Below the pieces are notes generated by a model. The model worked only from the letters and a program-made list of their open reading frames with translations. It had not been told where the DNA came from and made no database searches. Below are positions 40,399-50,088 of a stretch of 64,000 nt of DNA, piece by piece. Each line of letters starts with the position of its first letter. Position 1 is the first letter of the stretch. The position numbers and the translations under genes were made by a program. The stretch is from Roseicella sp. DB1501 (GTDB taxonomy: Bacteria; Pseudomonadota; Alphaproteobacteria; Acetobacterales; Acetobacteraceae): assembly GCF_013112485.1 (NCBI RefSeq), contig NZ_JABFHG010000009.1:124001-188000 (forward strand). The letters are read 5' to 3'.

Positions 40399-41160
40399 AT
40401 GCTTGCCGATTGCTTGCACGACCTGACCGCGCTCGGGCCCGGCGGCGTGCCGGCGCTGGTCGCGGCGCTGTTCCTCGCCGGCCTCGCGGGCGGGCTGACA
40501 CATTGCGCGACCATGTGTGCGCCCTTCGTGCTGGCGCAGGCGGCGACCGGTCATGGCGCCGGGGGCGGCCGGCTGCGGCGGCTCGCCGGGGCGGCGCTGC
40601 TGCCTTACCAGGCGGGACGGATGCTCGGCTACGGCGCGCTCGGCGCGCTGGCGGGCGGCGCGGCCGGGCTGGCGACGCTGGCGAGCGGGATGCGCTGGCT
40701 CCTCGCCCTGCCGCTGGCCCTGGCGGCGCTGCTGATGCTGGCCCAGGCCCTGCCACGGCTGGGGCTGGCCCTGCCGCGGCTGGCCCTGCCGCGGCCGGGC
40801 TGGAGCGGGCCGGGTTGGAGCGTGCCGGGCTTGGCGTCATCCTGGCAGCGCCCGATCGGCTGGCTGCTGGCGGCGCCGCAGGGCTGGCGGGGCGTGCTGC
40901 TCGGCCTGCTGCTCTCGGCCCTGCCCTGCGGGATGCTCTATGGGGCGCTGGCGGCGGCGGCGGCGGCCGGCAGCGCCCTCGGCGGTGCCCTGGCGATGCT
41001 CGGCTTCGTGCTCGGCACCGTGCCGGCGCTTGCCGGCGTGGCGCTGCTCGGCCAGTTCTTCGGCCGGCGATGGGGCGCCGGCCTGCGACGCCTCGGCGGC
41101 GCGCTGTTCGCGCTCAATGGCTTGGTGCTGCTGGCGATGGCCGCACGCGCCCTCGCCTAA
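40399..41160 (+). CDS. Sulfite exporter TauE/SafE family (UreH/DsbD-like) membrane protein
   Basis: 253 residues from the ATG at 40399 (RBS GAGGAGG). About six hydrophobic helices. The first has the family-typical AALFLAGLAGGLTHCATMCAPFVLAQA (about 22-48) with two Cys, and helix four has LLLSALPCGMLYGALAAAAAAG with another Cys. Such proteins are linked to metal or thiol handling, often near cytochrome oxidase assembly genes. The linker at about 115-150 is a low-complexity Leu/Pro/Arg and Pro/Gly/Trp repeat. Role here unknown. Confidence 0.72.
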   Translation: MLADCLHDLTALGPGGVPALVAALFLAGLAGGLTHCATMCAPFVLAQAATGHGAGGGRLRRLAGAALLPYQAGRMLGYGALGALAGGAAGLATLASGMRWLLALPLALAALLMLAQALPRLGLALPRLALPRPGWSGPGWSVPGLASSWQRPIGWLLAAPQGWRGVLLGLLLSALPCGMLYGALAAAAAAGSALGGALAMLGFVLGTVPALAGVALLGQFFGRRWGAGLRRLGGALFALNGLVLLAMAARALA

Positions 41161-41272
41161 GGCGCGGTCAGGCCGTCCCGACCATCCCCTGCCCTGGGAC
41201 GCTGTCTCTCGATTAACCGGAATTTAATAGAATGTCTCGTTTCGTGGGATCGTCTCATGGAGAGATCATTCT

Positions 41273-42553
41273 ATGGCACGTTCGCTGCTCGTCTCGGGCA
41301 CCCTGCCGGCAAGCCTGGTCGAGGGTAGCGGTCCGCTGGACTGGGCGGCCACCCTCTCGCTCGCCGGCGACCTCCAGGGACTGGTGGCGGTCGAGGTTAC
41401 CGGGCCGGATGCGCTCGCCTTCAGCGCCAACCTGCTGCCGGGCTTCGATGCCGTGGCGATCGCGCCGGCCGCAGCGGTGGATTTCGAAGCGCTGCTCGCC
41501 GCCGGGCGCGACCCGGTCCTCAGCCTCGGCCTGCGCTTCACCTATGCCGACGGATCGGTCTTCGACGACCCGACATGGCGCAGCGTCGCCGTCCTCGATG
41601 CCGATGACGCGGCACCGACCGCGCTCGCCTTTGTCAGCGGCGGCCGGGTGACGGTCGGGGCCATCGGCGCCACGATCGGCACCCTGGCGGTCACCGATCC
41701 CGACAGCGCCGGGCCCTTCCACTTCTCCTTCCCCGAGGACGAGGCTTGGCGCTTCGAGGTGGTCGGCAACGAGCTGCGGCTGAAATCCGGCATCAGCCTC
41801 GGCCTCGACGACATGCCCAGGCGGCCGCTCATCATCGAGGTCTCGGACGGGCATCAATCCGCCGCCTTCATACTCGAGATCCGGGTGACCGATCCGGCGG
41901 CGCAGGGCACCGAGCTGCAATCGGGCGAGGTGCGCGCCGGCTTCGCCCATGCCACGGCGGAAACGGTGGTCGCCCTGCGGGAGAGCCGGGTGGTCATCGC
42001 GCTGGAGCAGCCGGTGGCCCATGAGCCGCACCTCACCTTGGAGACCGGCACCGAGGTCCGCCTGCCCGAGGTGAGCCGGGTGCGGTTCGTCGACGGCTTC
42101 CAGGATATCGGCACGGCCTCGCACGGTGTGCAGGCGGCCGCCCTCGTGCAGGCGGTTACCGGCCATGCCGCCGATGCGGCGTTGCTGGCGAGACTGGTGG
42201 CGCAGGCGGAGGCAGGGCAGCCCTGGGTGGAGATCGTGGCTGGGCTGGCGGGGTTCGCGACCCTGCCGACCGGGGATGCGGCGGCCCTGTCCACCCTCTA
42301 TCAGAATGCCCTCGGCCGCGCGCCGGCGACGGCGGAACTCAGCGAGGAGCTGGCACGTCTCGGGGCCGGGGAAAACCGCGCCCAGCTCGTCGTCGATCTC
42401 GCCCTCGGCAGCGAGTCCCTGGCGCATCAGCCGGTGGGCGGCGTCTGGGTCGCCGATGGCCTCGGGGAGGATGCCGGCTGGCGGGCCGGAGGCGGCTTCG
42501 CCGGCGGCGCCTCGCCCGTGGTCGCGACCGGTGATTCGCCCTGGCTGCTGTAG
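41273..42553 (+). CDS. Cadherin-like and DUF4214 domain protein, probably surface or secreted
   Basis: 426 residues; GGAGAG lies 8 bases before the ATG. No signal peptide. About residues 125-205 read as a cadherin-like repeat (GATIGTLAVTDPDSAGPFHFSF ... LRLKSGISLGLDDMPRRPLIIEVSDGHQSAAFILEIRVTDP). About 340-385 match the DUF4214 pattern (ALSTLYQNALGRAPATAELSEELARLGAGENRAQLVVDLALGSES). That combination is common in large type-I-secreted proteins, but no RTX glycine-rich nonapeptides are visible and the protein is short. The C-terminal tail is Gly-rich. Function unknown. Confidence 0.7.
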   Translation: MARSLLVSGTLPASLVEGSGPLDWAATLSLAGDLQGLVAVEVTGPDALAFSANLLPGFDAVAIAPAAAVDFEALLAAGRDPVLSLGLRFTYADGSVFDDPTWRSVAVLDADDAAPTALAFVSGGRVTVGAIGATIGTLAVTDPDSAGPFHFSFPEDEAWRFEVVGNELRLKSGISLGLDDMPRRPLIIEVSDGHQSAAFILEIRVTDPAAQGTELQSGEVRAGFAHATAETVVALRESRVVIALEQPVAHEPHLTLETGTEVRLPEVSRVRFVDGFQDIGTASHGVQAAALVQAVTGHAADAALLARLVAQAEAGQPWVEIVAGLAGFATLPTGDAAALSTLYQNALGRAPATAELSEELARLGAGENRAQLVVDLALGSESLAHQPVGGVWVADGLGEDAGWRAGGGFAGGASPVVATGDSPWLL

Positions 42554-42586
42554 CAGGCGTCAGCAGCGCAATGGAGCACCGGCGCA

Positions 42587-42715
42587 CTAATTCATCGAAA
42601 TTTCGGAATGAAATAAGTTTAAGAATAGGTAATGTGATTCTTCAGCATAACCGACAGGGAAACAAGCATGTTGCCTGTTCAATATTGACAATGGACTAAC
42701 CGGATTACAAGGAAG
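42587..42715 (+). promoter_or_regulatory. AT-rich intergenic stretch upstream of the GT2 gene
   Basis: This 130-base segment is strikingly AT-rich for this genome. It contains TTGACA at 42685-42690 and TACAAG at 42706-42711, a promoter-like pair with a short 15-base spacer. No credible gene was seen in it on either strand. Confidence 0.3.
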
Positions 42716-42762
42716 GCCGGCAGCCTTGCTGTCTGAGGTCCTGGGGTCACGGGGAACTAGCG

Positions 42763-43788
42763 ATGGATCTGTCGCTTCGCACAGACGAAATTCAACCATC
42801 GCTCCAAAGATTTGCCTCCGACACGCCACCCTCCCTCTCGGTCGTTGTCCCGCTCTACAACGAGGAGGAGGTGATCGAGGTTTTCCACCACCGGCTTGCC
42901 GCGGTGATGGATGCGGCCGGCTGGACCTGGGAAGTGGTCTATGTCGATGACGGTTCGCGCGACGGCAGCGCCGCAGCTCTCCGCGCGCTGCAGCAGCGCG
43001 CCCCGAATGCCGCCGTGGTCCGCCTGTCCCGCAATTTCGGCAAGGAGGCCGCGATGACGGCCGGGCTGGACCATGCGCAGGCCACCGAGGCGGTCATCGT
43101 CATCGATATCGACCTGCAGGACCCGCCGGAGGTGATCCCGGATCTCCTCGCCGGATGGCAGCGCGGCTTCGACGTCGTCTATGCCCAGCGCCGGTCCCGG
43201 GCGGGCGAAGGCTGGCTGAAGAAGGCCACCGCGCACGCCTTCTACCGCGTCATGGCCCGGATCGGCGGCCCCGTGCAGCTGCCGGCCGATGTCGGCGATT
43301 TCCGGCTGATGAGCCGCCGCGCCGTCGACGCGCTGCTGCGGCTGCGGGAGCGGCACCGCTTCATGAAAGGGCTCTTCGCCTGGGTCGGCTTCCCCTCGCT
43401 CGCCGTGCCCTACGACCGCGCGGCGCGGGCGGCCGGCCGGACCAAGTGGAATTACGCCCGGCTGCTCGATCTCTCCATCGAGGGCATCACCTCCTTCACC
43501 ACCGTGCCGCTGCGCATCGCCACCTGGCTCGGCCTCGGCACGGCGCTCGTCGCCCTGATCTATGGCGTGCGGGTGGTGCTCATGGCCCTGCTCTATGGCG
43601 ACCCGGTGCCGGGCTATCCGAGCCTGATGACGGTGGTGCTGCTTCTCGGCAGCGTGCAGCTCATGACGCTCGGCGTCATCGGCGAGTATCTCGGCCGCAT
43701 CTTTAACGAGACCAAGCAGCGGCCGCTCTACGTCGTCAGCGAGCATGCGCCGAGCGCCCAGGCGGAACTGCCGGACGCGCTGCTGTAA
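42763..43788 (+). CDS. Family 2 glycosyltransferase, GtrB/DPM-like membrane type
   Basis: 341 residues. GT-A domain: LSVVVPLYNEEEVIEVFHHRL (about 25-45), VYVDDGSRDGSA (about 61-72), VRLSRNFGKEAAMTAGLDHA (about 86-105) and IDIDLQDPPEVIPDLL (about 114-129, the metal DxD). Two C-terminal membrane helices (about 240-265 and 275-300) follow, as in bactoprenol glucosyltransferases. It likely loads a sugar from a nucleotide donor onto undecaprenyl phosphate for surface glycan modification. No GtrA flippase is adjacent. Confidence 0.85.
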   Translation: MDLSLRTDEIQPSLQRFASDTPPSLSVVVPLYNEEEVIEVFHHRLAAVMDAAGWTWEVVYVDDGSRDGSAAALRALQQRAPNAAVVRLSRNFGKEAAMTAGLDHAQATEAVIVIDIDLQDPPEVIPDLLAGWQRGFDVVYAQRRSRAGEGWLKKATAHAFYRVMARIGGPVQLPADVGDFRLMSRRAVDALLRLRERHRFMKGLFAWVGFPSLAVPYDRAARAAGRTKWNYARLLDLSIEGITSFTTVPLRIATWLGLGTALVALIYGVRVVLMALLYGDPVPGYPSLMTVVLLLGSVQLMTLGVIGEYLGRIFNETKQRPLYVVSEHAPSAQAELPDALL

Positions 43789-43795
43789 TTTATCT

Positions 43796-43895
43796 CCACA
43801 CAACCGCGCCGCGGCTTTGCAGAGGGCCCAGGGAGGCCCGTTCGCCCAAGATCCGTCACAGCCCGCCGCGGCGAAGCCGCGATAGGGCAATGGGG
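43796..43895 (+). repeat. Interspersed intergenic repeat, copy C
   Basis: Between convergent GT2 and the PF10131-like gene. It keeps CCGCGGCTTTGC, GCCCAAGATCCGTCACA (to 43860) and the dyad CGCGGC-gaa-GCCGCG with TAGGGCAATGGGG. Same orientation as copies A and B. It is followed at 43921 by ATGCCAACGGACCGG, which resembles the first hairpin behind ilvC (33067). Confidence 0.65.
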
Positions 43896-43963
43896 CACGC
43901 CGGTTACGCTAGGCGCTGTAATGCCAACGGACCGGCCAGGGATCTGGTCCGGCCGTATCGCCT

Positions 43964-45724
43964 TCAACCAAGCGCCTGCCGCGACGGTCGCGGCCTCGCG
44001 CCGAGGGCCAGGGCGGCGCCGGCGGTGATGCCGAAGCCGACCAGCAGGCGGATCCAGAACAAGGTGGTGATCCACCCCTCATCGATCTCGAACCGCCCGG
44101 CCTGGTCGAAGGGGCCGAAGACGAGCGCCTCGCCGCAATGCCCGGCCGGCAGCACCGGTTTGCCGTCGAAGCGGTACTGGACGAAGCGCAGCGGTCCGCG
44201 CGGCATGGCGAGGAAAGGCTGCCCGGTCGCGACGCCGCCGCGCGCCGCGGCATAGCCGACAGGCTGCGCCGCTGCCTCGCCCTCGGGCCGGCAGGCCTCG
44301 GGCAGCGAGGCGTAGTTCGGATAGAATTCGGAGAAGCCGAAGCCCAGGTGGTAGGCCGGGGTGTTGTATTTCGGATATTCGGTGCGATAGGCGCTGTCCG
44401 GCGCGAAGGCCAGAACGAGCGCCATCTTGTGGCCGCCGAGCACGGCGACCATCACCACGAGATTCGCCGCCGTCGCGCAGCAAAGAAGCCGAAAGGGCCA
44501 GCGTGGCGCGTCGCGCGCGCCGAGCAGCAGCACCCCGAAGCCGAGCAGCGCCGCGAGCGACATCATCCGCCAGATGAACTGCCCACGCTCGAGGAAGGGC
44601 AGGCGCATCGTCAGCGGGCGCAGGATCTCGAGCTGCATCGCCACGGAGACGAGGAAGGCGATGGCCAGCAGCACCCCGCGCCAGCCGATCGCGCGCCGGT
44701 GCCGCACCGCCTGCACCAGGAGGCAGAGCAGGGCGAGGAAGATCCACGGGCCGAGATTGTGGTGATCGACGGGGCTGAGCATCCCGCGCCAGGAGAAGAA
44801 GGAGTCGCGGAACTGGAAGGGCGTGGCCGCGGCGCCGCCGATTGCCCTCTCCCACAGCGCCTGCGGCGCCCAGAAGGGGGAGGAGAGCGCCAGCGCGCCG
44901 AGGGTGGGCAGGATGCCGCGCCGGATCAGCGCCAGCGGCGGCCTCTCCGACAGGCAGAGGCCGAGCAGGATGGTGGCGAGGAAGGCCTGCGGGAAGACGA
45001 TCGGATGGCTCGCCATCTGGGCGGCCAGGACGAAAGCGAGGCGCCAGCCGGCACCCTCGCGCAGCACGAGCCGCACCGCCCAGGGCACCAGGCAGAGCAC
45101 CGCGATCTCGGCGAAGGCCGAGCGCACGGCCCAGATCCCGGCGATATAGGCGCAGCCGAGGAACAGGCCGGCGGCGAGGAAGGCCGGCTCGAGCGGCGCC
45201 TGCCCGTCCGCGGCGCGGACCCGGTCCATGGTCAACCGGTGGATGCCGAGGGCGAAGAGGCAGAAATAGGCCGCCAGGGCGAGACGATAGGCGAAGACCG
45301 CCGGCAGCCCCGCCAGGTCGAGCAGGATCGGCAGGATGTAGGGCAGCGGGCTGTAGAAGACGAAGACCGGCAGCGCCTCGCCCGAGACCGGATCGACGAG
45401 CATCAGGCTCGGCATGCCCTCGCGCAGCTGCGCGGCGAAGGAGGCGACGCGATGGATATGGATCTGCGTGTCCTCCAGCCCGCCGAGCAGCAGGCAGAAG
45501 GCGAGGACGATCCCGGCGATGCAGGCGAAGGCGGCGACCGCGCGCCCGCGCAGGCTGCGCTCGCAGGCCAGCAGCACGAGCAGGCCCATGACGCCGAGCA
45601 GGATCGCCAGGGAGGCGATGCGGCTCGCATCGGAGGCGTGCTCGAGCCAGCCGTCGCGAGGGCCGAAGACATTCGCGTAAACGCGTTGAAGGGTGCCGAA
45701 GGGATCTCCCAGCGCGTGCATCAT
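43964..45724 (-). CDS. Polytopic membrane protein, PTPS-related (PF10131-like) GT-C type
   Basis: 586 residues from the ATG at 45724 (AAGGA five bases upstream; a second ATG follows at once). About eleven hydrophobic helices. The segment [25 protein letters not shown] ... [34 protein letters not shown] (about 75-145) closely follows the PF10131 membrane family pattern, with acidic residues in the first periplasmic loop as in GT-C transferases. Possibly transfers a sugar to a lipid-linked or surface glycan; unproven. Located opposite the GT2 gene. Confidence 0.65.
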   Translation of the reverse strand: MMHALGDPFGTLQRVYANVFGPRDGWLEHASDASRIASLAILLGVMGLLVLLACERSLRGRAVAAFACIAGIVLAFCLLLGGLEDTQIHIHRVASFAAQLREGMPSLMLVDPVSGEALPVFVFYSPLPYILPILLDLAGLPAVFAYRLALAAYFCLFALGIHRLTMDRVRAADGQAPLEPAFLAAGLFLGCAYIAGIWAVRSAFAEIAVLCLVPWAVRLVLREGAGWRLAFVLAAQMASHPIVFPQAFLATILLGLCLSERPPLALIRRGILPTLGALALSSPFWAPQALWERAIGGAAATPFQFRDSFFSWRGMLSPVDHHNLGPWIFLALLCLLVQAVRHRRAIGWRGVLLAIAFLVSVAMQLEILRPLTMRLPFLERGQFIWRMMSLAALLGFGVLLLGARDAPRWPFRLLCCATAANLVVMVAVLGGHKMALVLAFAPDSAYRTEYPKYNTPAYHLGFGFSEFYPNYASLPEACRPEGEAAAQPVGYAAARGGVATGQPFLAMPRGPLRFVQYRFDGKPVLPAGHCGEALVFGPFDQAGRFEIDEGWITTLFWIRLLVGFGITAGAALALGARPRPSRQALG

Positions 45725-45821
45725 CCTCGTCCTTGCGGGAGCCGTCCCGACCACCGTCTCGGGCTGTGCCATACACCGATCCGTGGCAGGCCGCATCCCG
45801 GGCCAGGGAATGCCATGGCGC

Positions 45822-46610
45822 TCAGGCGGTGATGCCGGGCCTCGACGCCACGTCGCGATAGGCGTGCCAGCTGGCATGGCCGATCAGCGGGAAGACCAGC
45901 ACCAGGCCGAGATAGAACGGCACCAGGGCGAGGCCGGTGAAGACCACGATCAGCGCGGCCCAGAGCAGCATCGCCCGCCAGTTCGCCAGCACTGCCCGGA
46001 GGCTGAGCGCGACCGCCTCCAGCGCCGAGATCTCGCGGTCCACCAGCATCGGCACGGAGACTGCCGCCGCCGCGAAACTTGCCGCGGCGAGGATGCAGCC
46101 GAAGCCGGTGCCGATGACGAGGAAGGGCAGGAGCTGCTCCGAGCGCAGCAGGCCGAGCGGCAGGGCCTGCATCGCCGGCACGCCGTGCTGGCCGAAGAAC
46201 AGCATGAAGAGCAGGCCGGCGACGCGCACCCAGAACAGGTGGATCAGCAGCAGCACCAGGCCGAGCAGGCCGAGCTGCGAGCCGTTGCGGCGGAAGGGCG
46301 CCAGGATGTCGGCGCGGCCTGGCCGCCGCCCCGCCTCGCGCAGCCGGCTCGCCTCGTACAGCCCGGCGGCGAGCAGCGGCCCGACCAGGAAGAAGCCGGC
46401 GCTGGCCGGCAGGATGGCCCAGAGCGTCCCCGTCTCGAAGAGCAGCAACGAGAGCAGCCAGCCGGCGAGGCAGACGGCACCGCCATAGGCAAGGCTGAGC
46501 GAGGGGAGGGCCAGCAGGTCCTGCCAGCCGGCGGCAAGCCAGCGCCAGGGGGCGTCGGTCGCGACCTGCCGGATGGGCGGAGCGGCGAGCGGCAGAGTCT
46601 CGGTGGTCAC
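45822..46610 (-). CDS. DUF2189 family membrane protein
   Basis: 262 residues from a GTG at 46610 with GGAAGGA just upstream. About six helices with the DUF2189 pattern ([76 protein letters not shown]). Members are often encoded next to cytochrome oxidase or nitrate-respiration genes; here it diverges from ccoN across the FNR-box gap and may share that control. Biochemical role unknown. Confidence 0.8.
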   Translation of the reverse strand: MTTETLPLAAPPIRQVATDAPWRWLAAGWQDLLALPSLSLAYGGAVCLAGWLLSLLLFETGTLWAILPASAGFFLVGPLLAAGLYEASRLREAGRRPGRADILAPFRRNGSQLGLLGLVLLLIHLFWVRVAGLLFMLFFGQHGVPAMQALPLGLLRSEQLLPFLVIGTGFGCILAAASFAAAAVSVPMLVDREISALEAVALSLRAVLANWRAMLLWAALIVVFTGLALVPFYLGLVLVFPLIGHASWHAYRDVASRPGITA

Positions 46611-46685
46611 GGGCGTCCTTCCAGGCCAGGGGCCAGGCCAAGCGGCAAGATATATCAACCCTACCGGCTTCCCCGTGGCGGCGAC

Positions 46686-46699
46686 TTGATCTCCATCAA
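46686..46699. promoter_or_regulatory. Perfect FNR/FixK (anaerobox) site upstream of ccoN
   Basis: TTGATCTCCATCAA matches the TTGAT-N4-ATCAA consensus exactly. It is centred 95 bases before the ccoN ATG and about 82 bases before the DUF2189 gene start. Predicts activation of ccoNOQP by an FNR/FixK protein under low oxygen, possibly in both directions. Confidence 0.85.
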
Positions 46700-46787
46700 G
46701 GACCGGATGCGGCAAAGGCGCGATGTGGCCCCTGCGTGCGGCCCGATGGAGCGATTCCACCCGCCCGCTCTAGGGGAGATCCGCTTC

Positions 46788-48272
46788 ATGGCCGTCGCGG
46801 CCCATGCCGATCCCGTCGCCGGCGATGCGCCGGCGCGGGACTTCACCATCATCGAGGCGCCGCTCCGCGCCTTTGCCATCGCCACGATCTTCTGGGGCGT
46901 GGTCGGCTTCCTCATGGGGGTGGTCATCGCCTCCCAGCTCGCCTGGCCGCTGCTCAACCTCGATCTCGAATGGACCACCTTCGGCCGGCTGCGCCCGGTG
47001 CATACCTCGGCGGTCATCTTCGCCTTCGGCGGCAACGCGCTGATCTGCACCTCGCTCTACGTCGTGCAGCGGACCTGCCGGGCGCGGCTGTTCGGCGGCG
47101 AGGACATGGGCTGGTTCCTGTTCTGGGGCTACCAGTTCTTCATCGTCGCCGCCGCGCTCGGCTATGTGCTCGGCGTCACCCAGTCGAAGGAATATGCCGA
47201 GCCGGAGTGGTATGTGGACCTCTGGCTGACGGTGGTCTGGGTCGCGTATCTGGTGGCCTTCGGCGGCACCATCCTGCGCCGGCAGGAGCCGCATATCTAC
47301 GTGGCGAACTGGTTCTACCTCGCCTTCATCATCACCATCGCCATGCTGCACGTCGTCAACAACCTGGCGCTGCCGGTCGGCGGCGGCACGGGCCAGTCCT
47401 ACGTCGTCTGGACCGGCGTGCAGGATGCGATGATCCAGTGGTGGTACGGCCACAACGCGGTGGGCTTCTTCCTGACCGCCGGCTTCCTCGGCATGATGTA
47501 CTACTTCATCCCGAAGCAGGCGGACCGGCCGGTCTATTCCTACCGGCTGTCGATCATCCATTTCTGGTCGCTGATCTTCCTCTACATCTGGGCCGGCCCG
47601 CACCACCTGCACTACACGGCGCTGCCGGACTGGACGCAGACCCTCGGCATGGTCTTCTCGATCATGCTCTGGATGCCCTCCTGGGGCGGCATGATCAACG
47701 GGCTGATGACCCTCTCGGGCGCCTGGGACAAGCTGCGCACCAACCCGGCGCTGCGCTTCTCGGTCACCGCCGTCGGCTTCTACGCCATGGCGACCTTCGA
47801 GGGGCCGGTGATGTCGATCAAGGCGGTGAACAGCCTGTCGCACTACACCGACTGGACCATCGGCCACGTGCATTCCGGCGCGCTCGGCTGGAACGGCTTC
47901 ATCACCTTCGGCGCCATGTACTACCTGTTCCCCAAGCTGTGGAAGAAGGCTGGGCTGTACAGCGAGCGGCTCGTCGCCTGGCATTTCTGGCTCGCGACCC
48001 TTGGCATCGTCCTCTACATCACCTCCATGTGGGTCAGCGGCATCATGCAGGGGCTGATGTGGCGCGCCTATGACGAGCTCGGCTTCCTGCAATACAGCTT
48101 CGTCGAGACGGTCGCGGCGATGCATCCCTACTACGCGATCCGCATGCTGGGCGGCCTGCTCTATCTCTCCGGCGCGCTGATCATGGCCTGGAACCTGTGG
48201 ATGACAGTGCGCTCGGAGGCGCTGGCCGAGGCCGCGCCGCGGCCGGCCTTCGCGCCCGTGGCCGCCGAGTGA
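46788..48272 (+). CDS. ccoN: cbb3-type cytochrome c oxidase subunit I CcoN
   Basis: 494 residues from the ATG at 46788 (RBS GGGGAG); the upstream open frame is not coding. About twelve membrane helices with heme and CuB His in [28 protein letters not shown] and [13 protein letters not shown]; the early [24 protein letters not shown] carries a low-spin heme ligand. It is the catalytic, proton-pumping subunit of the high-affinity oxidase, reducing O2 to water. First gene of a tight ccoNOQP-GHIS run. Confidence 0.96.
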   Translation: MAVAAHADPVAGDAPARDFTIIEAPLRAFAIATIFWGVVGFLMGVVIASQLAWPLLNLDLEWTTFGRLRPVHTSAVIFAFGGNALICTSLYVVQRTCRARLFGGEDMGWFLFWGYQFFIVAAALGYVLGVTQSKEYAEPEWYVDLWLTVVWVAYLVAFGGTILRRQEPHIYVANWFYLAFIITIAMLHVVNNLALPVGGGTGQSYVVWTGVQDAMIQWWYGHNAVGFFLTAGFLGMMYYFIPKQADRPVYSYRLSIIHFWSLIFLYIWAGPHHLHYTALPDWTQTLGMVFSIMLWMPSWGGMINGLMTLSGAWDKLRTNPALRFSVTAVGFYAMATFEGPVMSIKAVNSLSHYTDWTIGHVHSGALGWNGFITFGAMYYLFPKLWKKAGLYSERLVAWHFWLATLGIVLYITSMWVSGIMQGLMWRAYDELGFLQYSFVETVAAMHPYYAIRMLGGLLYLSGALIMAWNLWMTVRSEALAEAAPRPAFAPVAAE

Positions 48273-48286
48273 AGGAGAGCCGATCC

Positions 48287-49021
48287 ATGTTCCGCTTCCT
48301 CCGCGACCACGGCGTCATCGAGCGCAACCTGATCCTGATGGGCGTGCTGACGCTCATCACCGTCTCGATCGGCGGGCTGGTGCAGATCGTGCCGCTCTTC
48401 ACCATCGAGACGACGATCGAGCGGGTGGAGGGCGTCCGCCCCTACACGCCGCTCGAGCTCGCCGGCCGCGACATCTACGTGCGCGAGGGCTGCTATGTCT
48501 GCCACAGCCAGATGGTGCGGCCCTTCCGCGACGAGGCCGAGCGCTACGGCCCCTACAGCCTCGCCGCCGAGAGCATGTACGACCATCCCTTCCAATGGGG
48601 CTCGAAGCGCACCGGACCGGACCTGGCGCGGCTCGGCGGCAAGTATTCGGACGACTGGCACGCGGCGCATCTGCGCAGCCCGCGCGCCGTGGTGCCGGAG
48701 AGCGTGATGCCGCCCTATGCCTTCCTCGACCGGCCGCTCGATACCGGCCCGATCGTGGCGAAGCTGAAGGCGCAGCGGGCGCTCGGCACCTCCTATACGG
48801 AGGAGATGATCGCCAATGCCCGCGCCGACCTCGAGGCGCAGGCTTCCGCCGATGCGGATGGCAGCGGCTTCGCGGCGCGCTACGCCCGCGCCCGCCAGGG
48901 CGTCTTCGACGGCAATCCGCGCGAGGTGACGGAGATGGACGCGCTGGTCGCCTATCTGCAGATGCTGGGCACGCTGGTGCAGTTCCGCGACGTCACGCCC
49001 GACCAGGTTCGGCAGCAATAG
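48287..49021 (+). CDS. ccoO: cbb3 oxidase mono-heme cytochrome c subunit CcoO
   Basis: 244 residues, RBS AAGGAGA. One N-terminal membrane anchor (about 12-35) and a single c-heme site, [17 protein letters not shown] (about 68-84). [22 protein letters not shown] and VMPPYAF (axial Met) follow. It passes electrons from CcoP to CcoN on the periplasmic face. 14 bases after ccoN. Confidence 0.96.
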   Translation: MFRFLRDHGVIERNLILMGVLTLITVSIGGLVQIVPLFTIETTIERVEGVRPYTPLELAGRDIYVREGCYVCHSQMVRPFRDEAERYGPYSLAAESMYDHPFQWGSKRTGPDLARLGGKYSDDWHAAHLRSPRAVVPESVMPPYAFLDRPLDTGPIVAKLKAQRALGTSYTEEMIANARADLEAQASADADGSGFAARYARARQGVFDGNPREVTEMDALVAYLQMLGTLVQFRDVTPDQVRQQ

Positions 49022-49031
49022 GGAGGACGGC

Positions 49032-49205
49032 ATGAGCATCGACGCCCTGCATTCGATCCTCTCCACCATCTGGGTGGTGTGGTTCTTCCTCCTCTTCCTC
49101 GGGATCCTCGCCTATGTGCTGCGCCCGTCGAAGCGGCGGCATTTCGAGCGCCTGGCCGGCATCCCGCTGCGGGACGAGGCCGAGCCTGGCCACGGGAACA
49201 GCTGA
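49032..49205 (+). CDS. ccoQ: cbb3 oxidase small subunit CcoQ
   Basis: 57 residues: MSIDALHSILSTIW, one membrane helix (VVWFFLLFLGILAYVL, about 15-30) and a basic cytoplasmic tail RPSKRRHFERLAGIPLRDE. Length, position between ccoO and ccoP and the charged tail fit CcoQ, which stabilises the complex. RBS GGGAGGA 5 bases upstream. Confidence 0.88.
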   Translation: MSIDALHSILSTIWVVWFFLLFLGILAYVLRPSKRRHFERLAGIPLRDEAEPGHGNS

Positions 49206-49207
49206 CG

Positions 49208-50077
49208 ATGCCGACCAAGATCGAGAAGGACAGCGTCACCGGCCGGGAGACCACCGGCCATGAATGGGACGGGCTGAAGGAGCTGAACACGCCGCTGCCG
49301 CGGTGGTGGCTCACCCTCTTCTACGTCACCATCGCCTTCGCGGTGGTGTGGGTGATCCTCTACCCGGCCATTCCCGTCAGCGGGCTGCGCGGCCTCACCG
49401 GCTGGACGGCGCGCGGGGCCCTCGGGCCGGAGATCCAGGCGGAGCAGGCGAAGCAGGCGCCGATGCTGGCGAAGCTCCGCACCGCGACGCCGGCGCAGAT
49501 CGCCGCCGATCCCGAGCTGCGCAACTACGCCCTCGCCGGCGGCCGCATCGCCTTCGCCAACAACTGCGCCGCCTGTCATGGCGCGGGCGGCCAGGGCGCA
49601 CCGGGTGGCTTCCCGAGCCTCGCCGACGATGACTGGCTCTATGGCGGCAGCTTCGACGCCATCCGCTTCACCATCGAGCATGGCGTGCGGAACGGCGAGG
49701 ATGCCGAGGCGCGCGGCATCGCCATGCCGCGCTTCCTCGCCGACGGGATGCTGAATGCCGGGCAGGTGAACGACGTGGCGGACTACGTGCTCTCGCTGAG
49801 CGGCCGCGCGACGGATGCGGCGGCGGCCGGCCGCGGCGAGACGGTCTTCGCCGAGAACTGCGTCGCCTGCCATGGCGAGAGGGGCGAGGGCAACCGCGAG
49901 ATGGGCGCGCCGCGCCTCTCCGACCAGGTCTGGCTCTATGGCGGCGACAGGCCGAGCGTGCTGCGCAGCATCGGCTACGCCCATGCCGGCGTCATGCCGG
50001 CCTGGGGCAAGCGGCTCGACCCCGCCGTCATCAACATGCTGACCGTCTACGTCCACGCGCTGGGCGGCGGCGAATAG
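49208..50077 (+). CDS. ccoP: cbb3 oxidase di-heme cytochrome c subunit CcoP
   Basis: 289 residues, starting 2 bases after ccoQ. N-terminal HEWDGLKELNTPLPRWWLTLFYVTIAFAVVWVILYP is the conserved CcoP anchor. Two heme sites, NNCAACHGAGGQG (about 118-130) and ENCVACHGERGEG (about 217-229). It accepts electrons from soluble cytochrome c or the bc1 complex. Confidence 0.96.
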   Translation: MPTKIEKDSVTGRETTGHEWDGLKELNTPLPRWWLTLFYVTIAFAVVWVILYPAIPVSGLRGLTGWTARGALGPEIQAEQAKQAPMLAKLRTATPAQIAADPELRNYALAGGRIAFANNCAACHGAGGQGAPGGFPSLADDDWLYGGSFDAIRFTIEHGVRNGEDAEARGIAMPRFLADGMLNAGQVNDVADYVLSLSGRATDAAAAGRGETVFAENCVACHGERGEGNREMGAPRLSDQVWLYGGDRPSVLRSIGYAHAGVMPAWGKRLDPAVINMLTVYVHALGGGE

Positions 50078-50088
50078 GCGAGACTGTC

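Noticed and set aside
42587-42829. An 80-residue open frame on the minus strand over the AT-rich gap
   Set aside because: It overlaps the start of the well-supported GT2 gene, has no RBS or recognisable domain, and its composition follows the AT-rich DNA.
45693-46787. A long N-terminal extension of the ccoN frame
   Set aside because: It runs through the antisense of the DUF2189 gene and the FNR box; CcoN homology and a good RBS begin at 46788.
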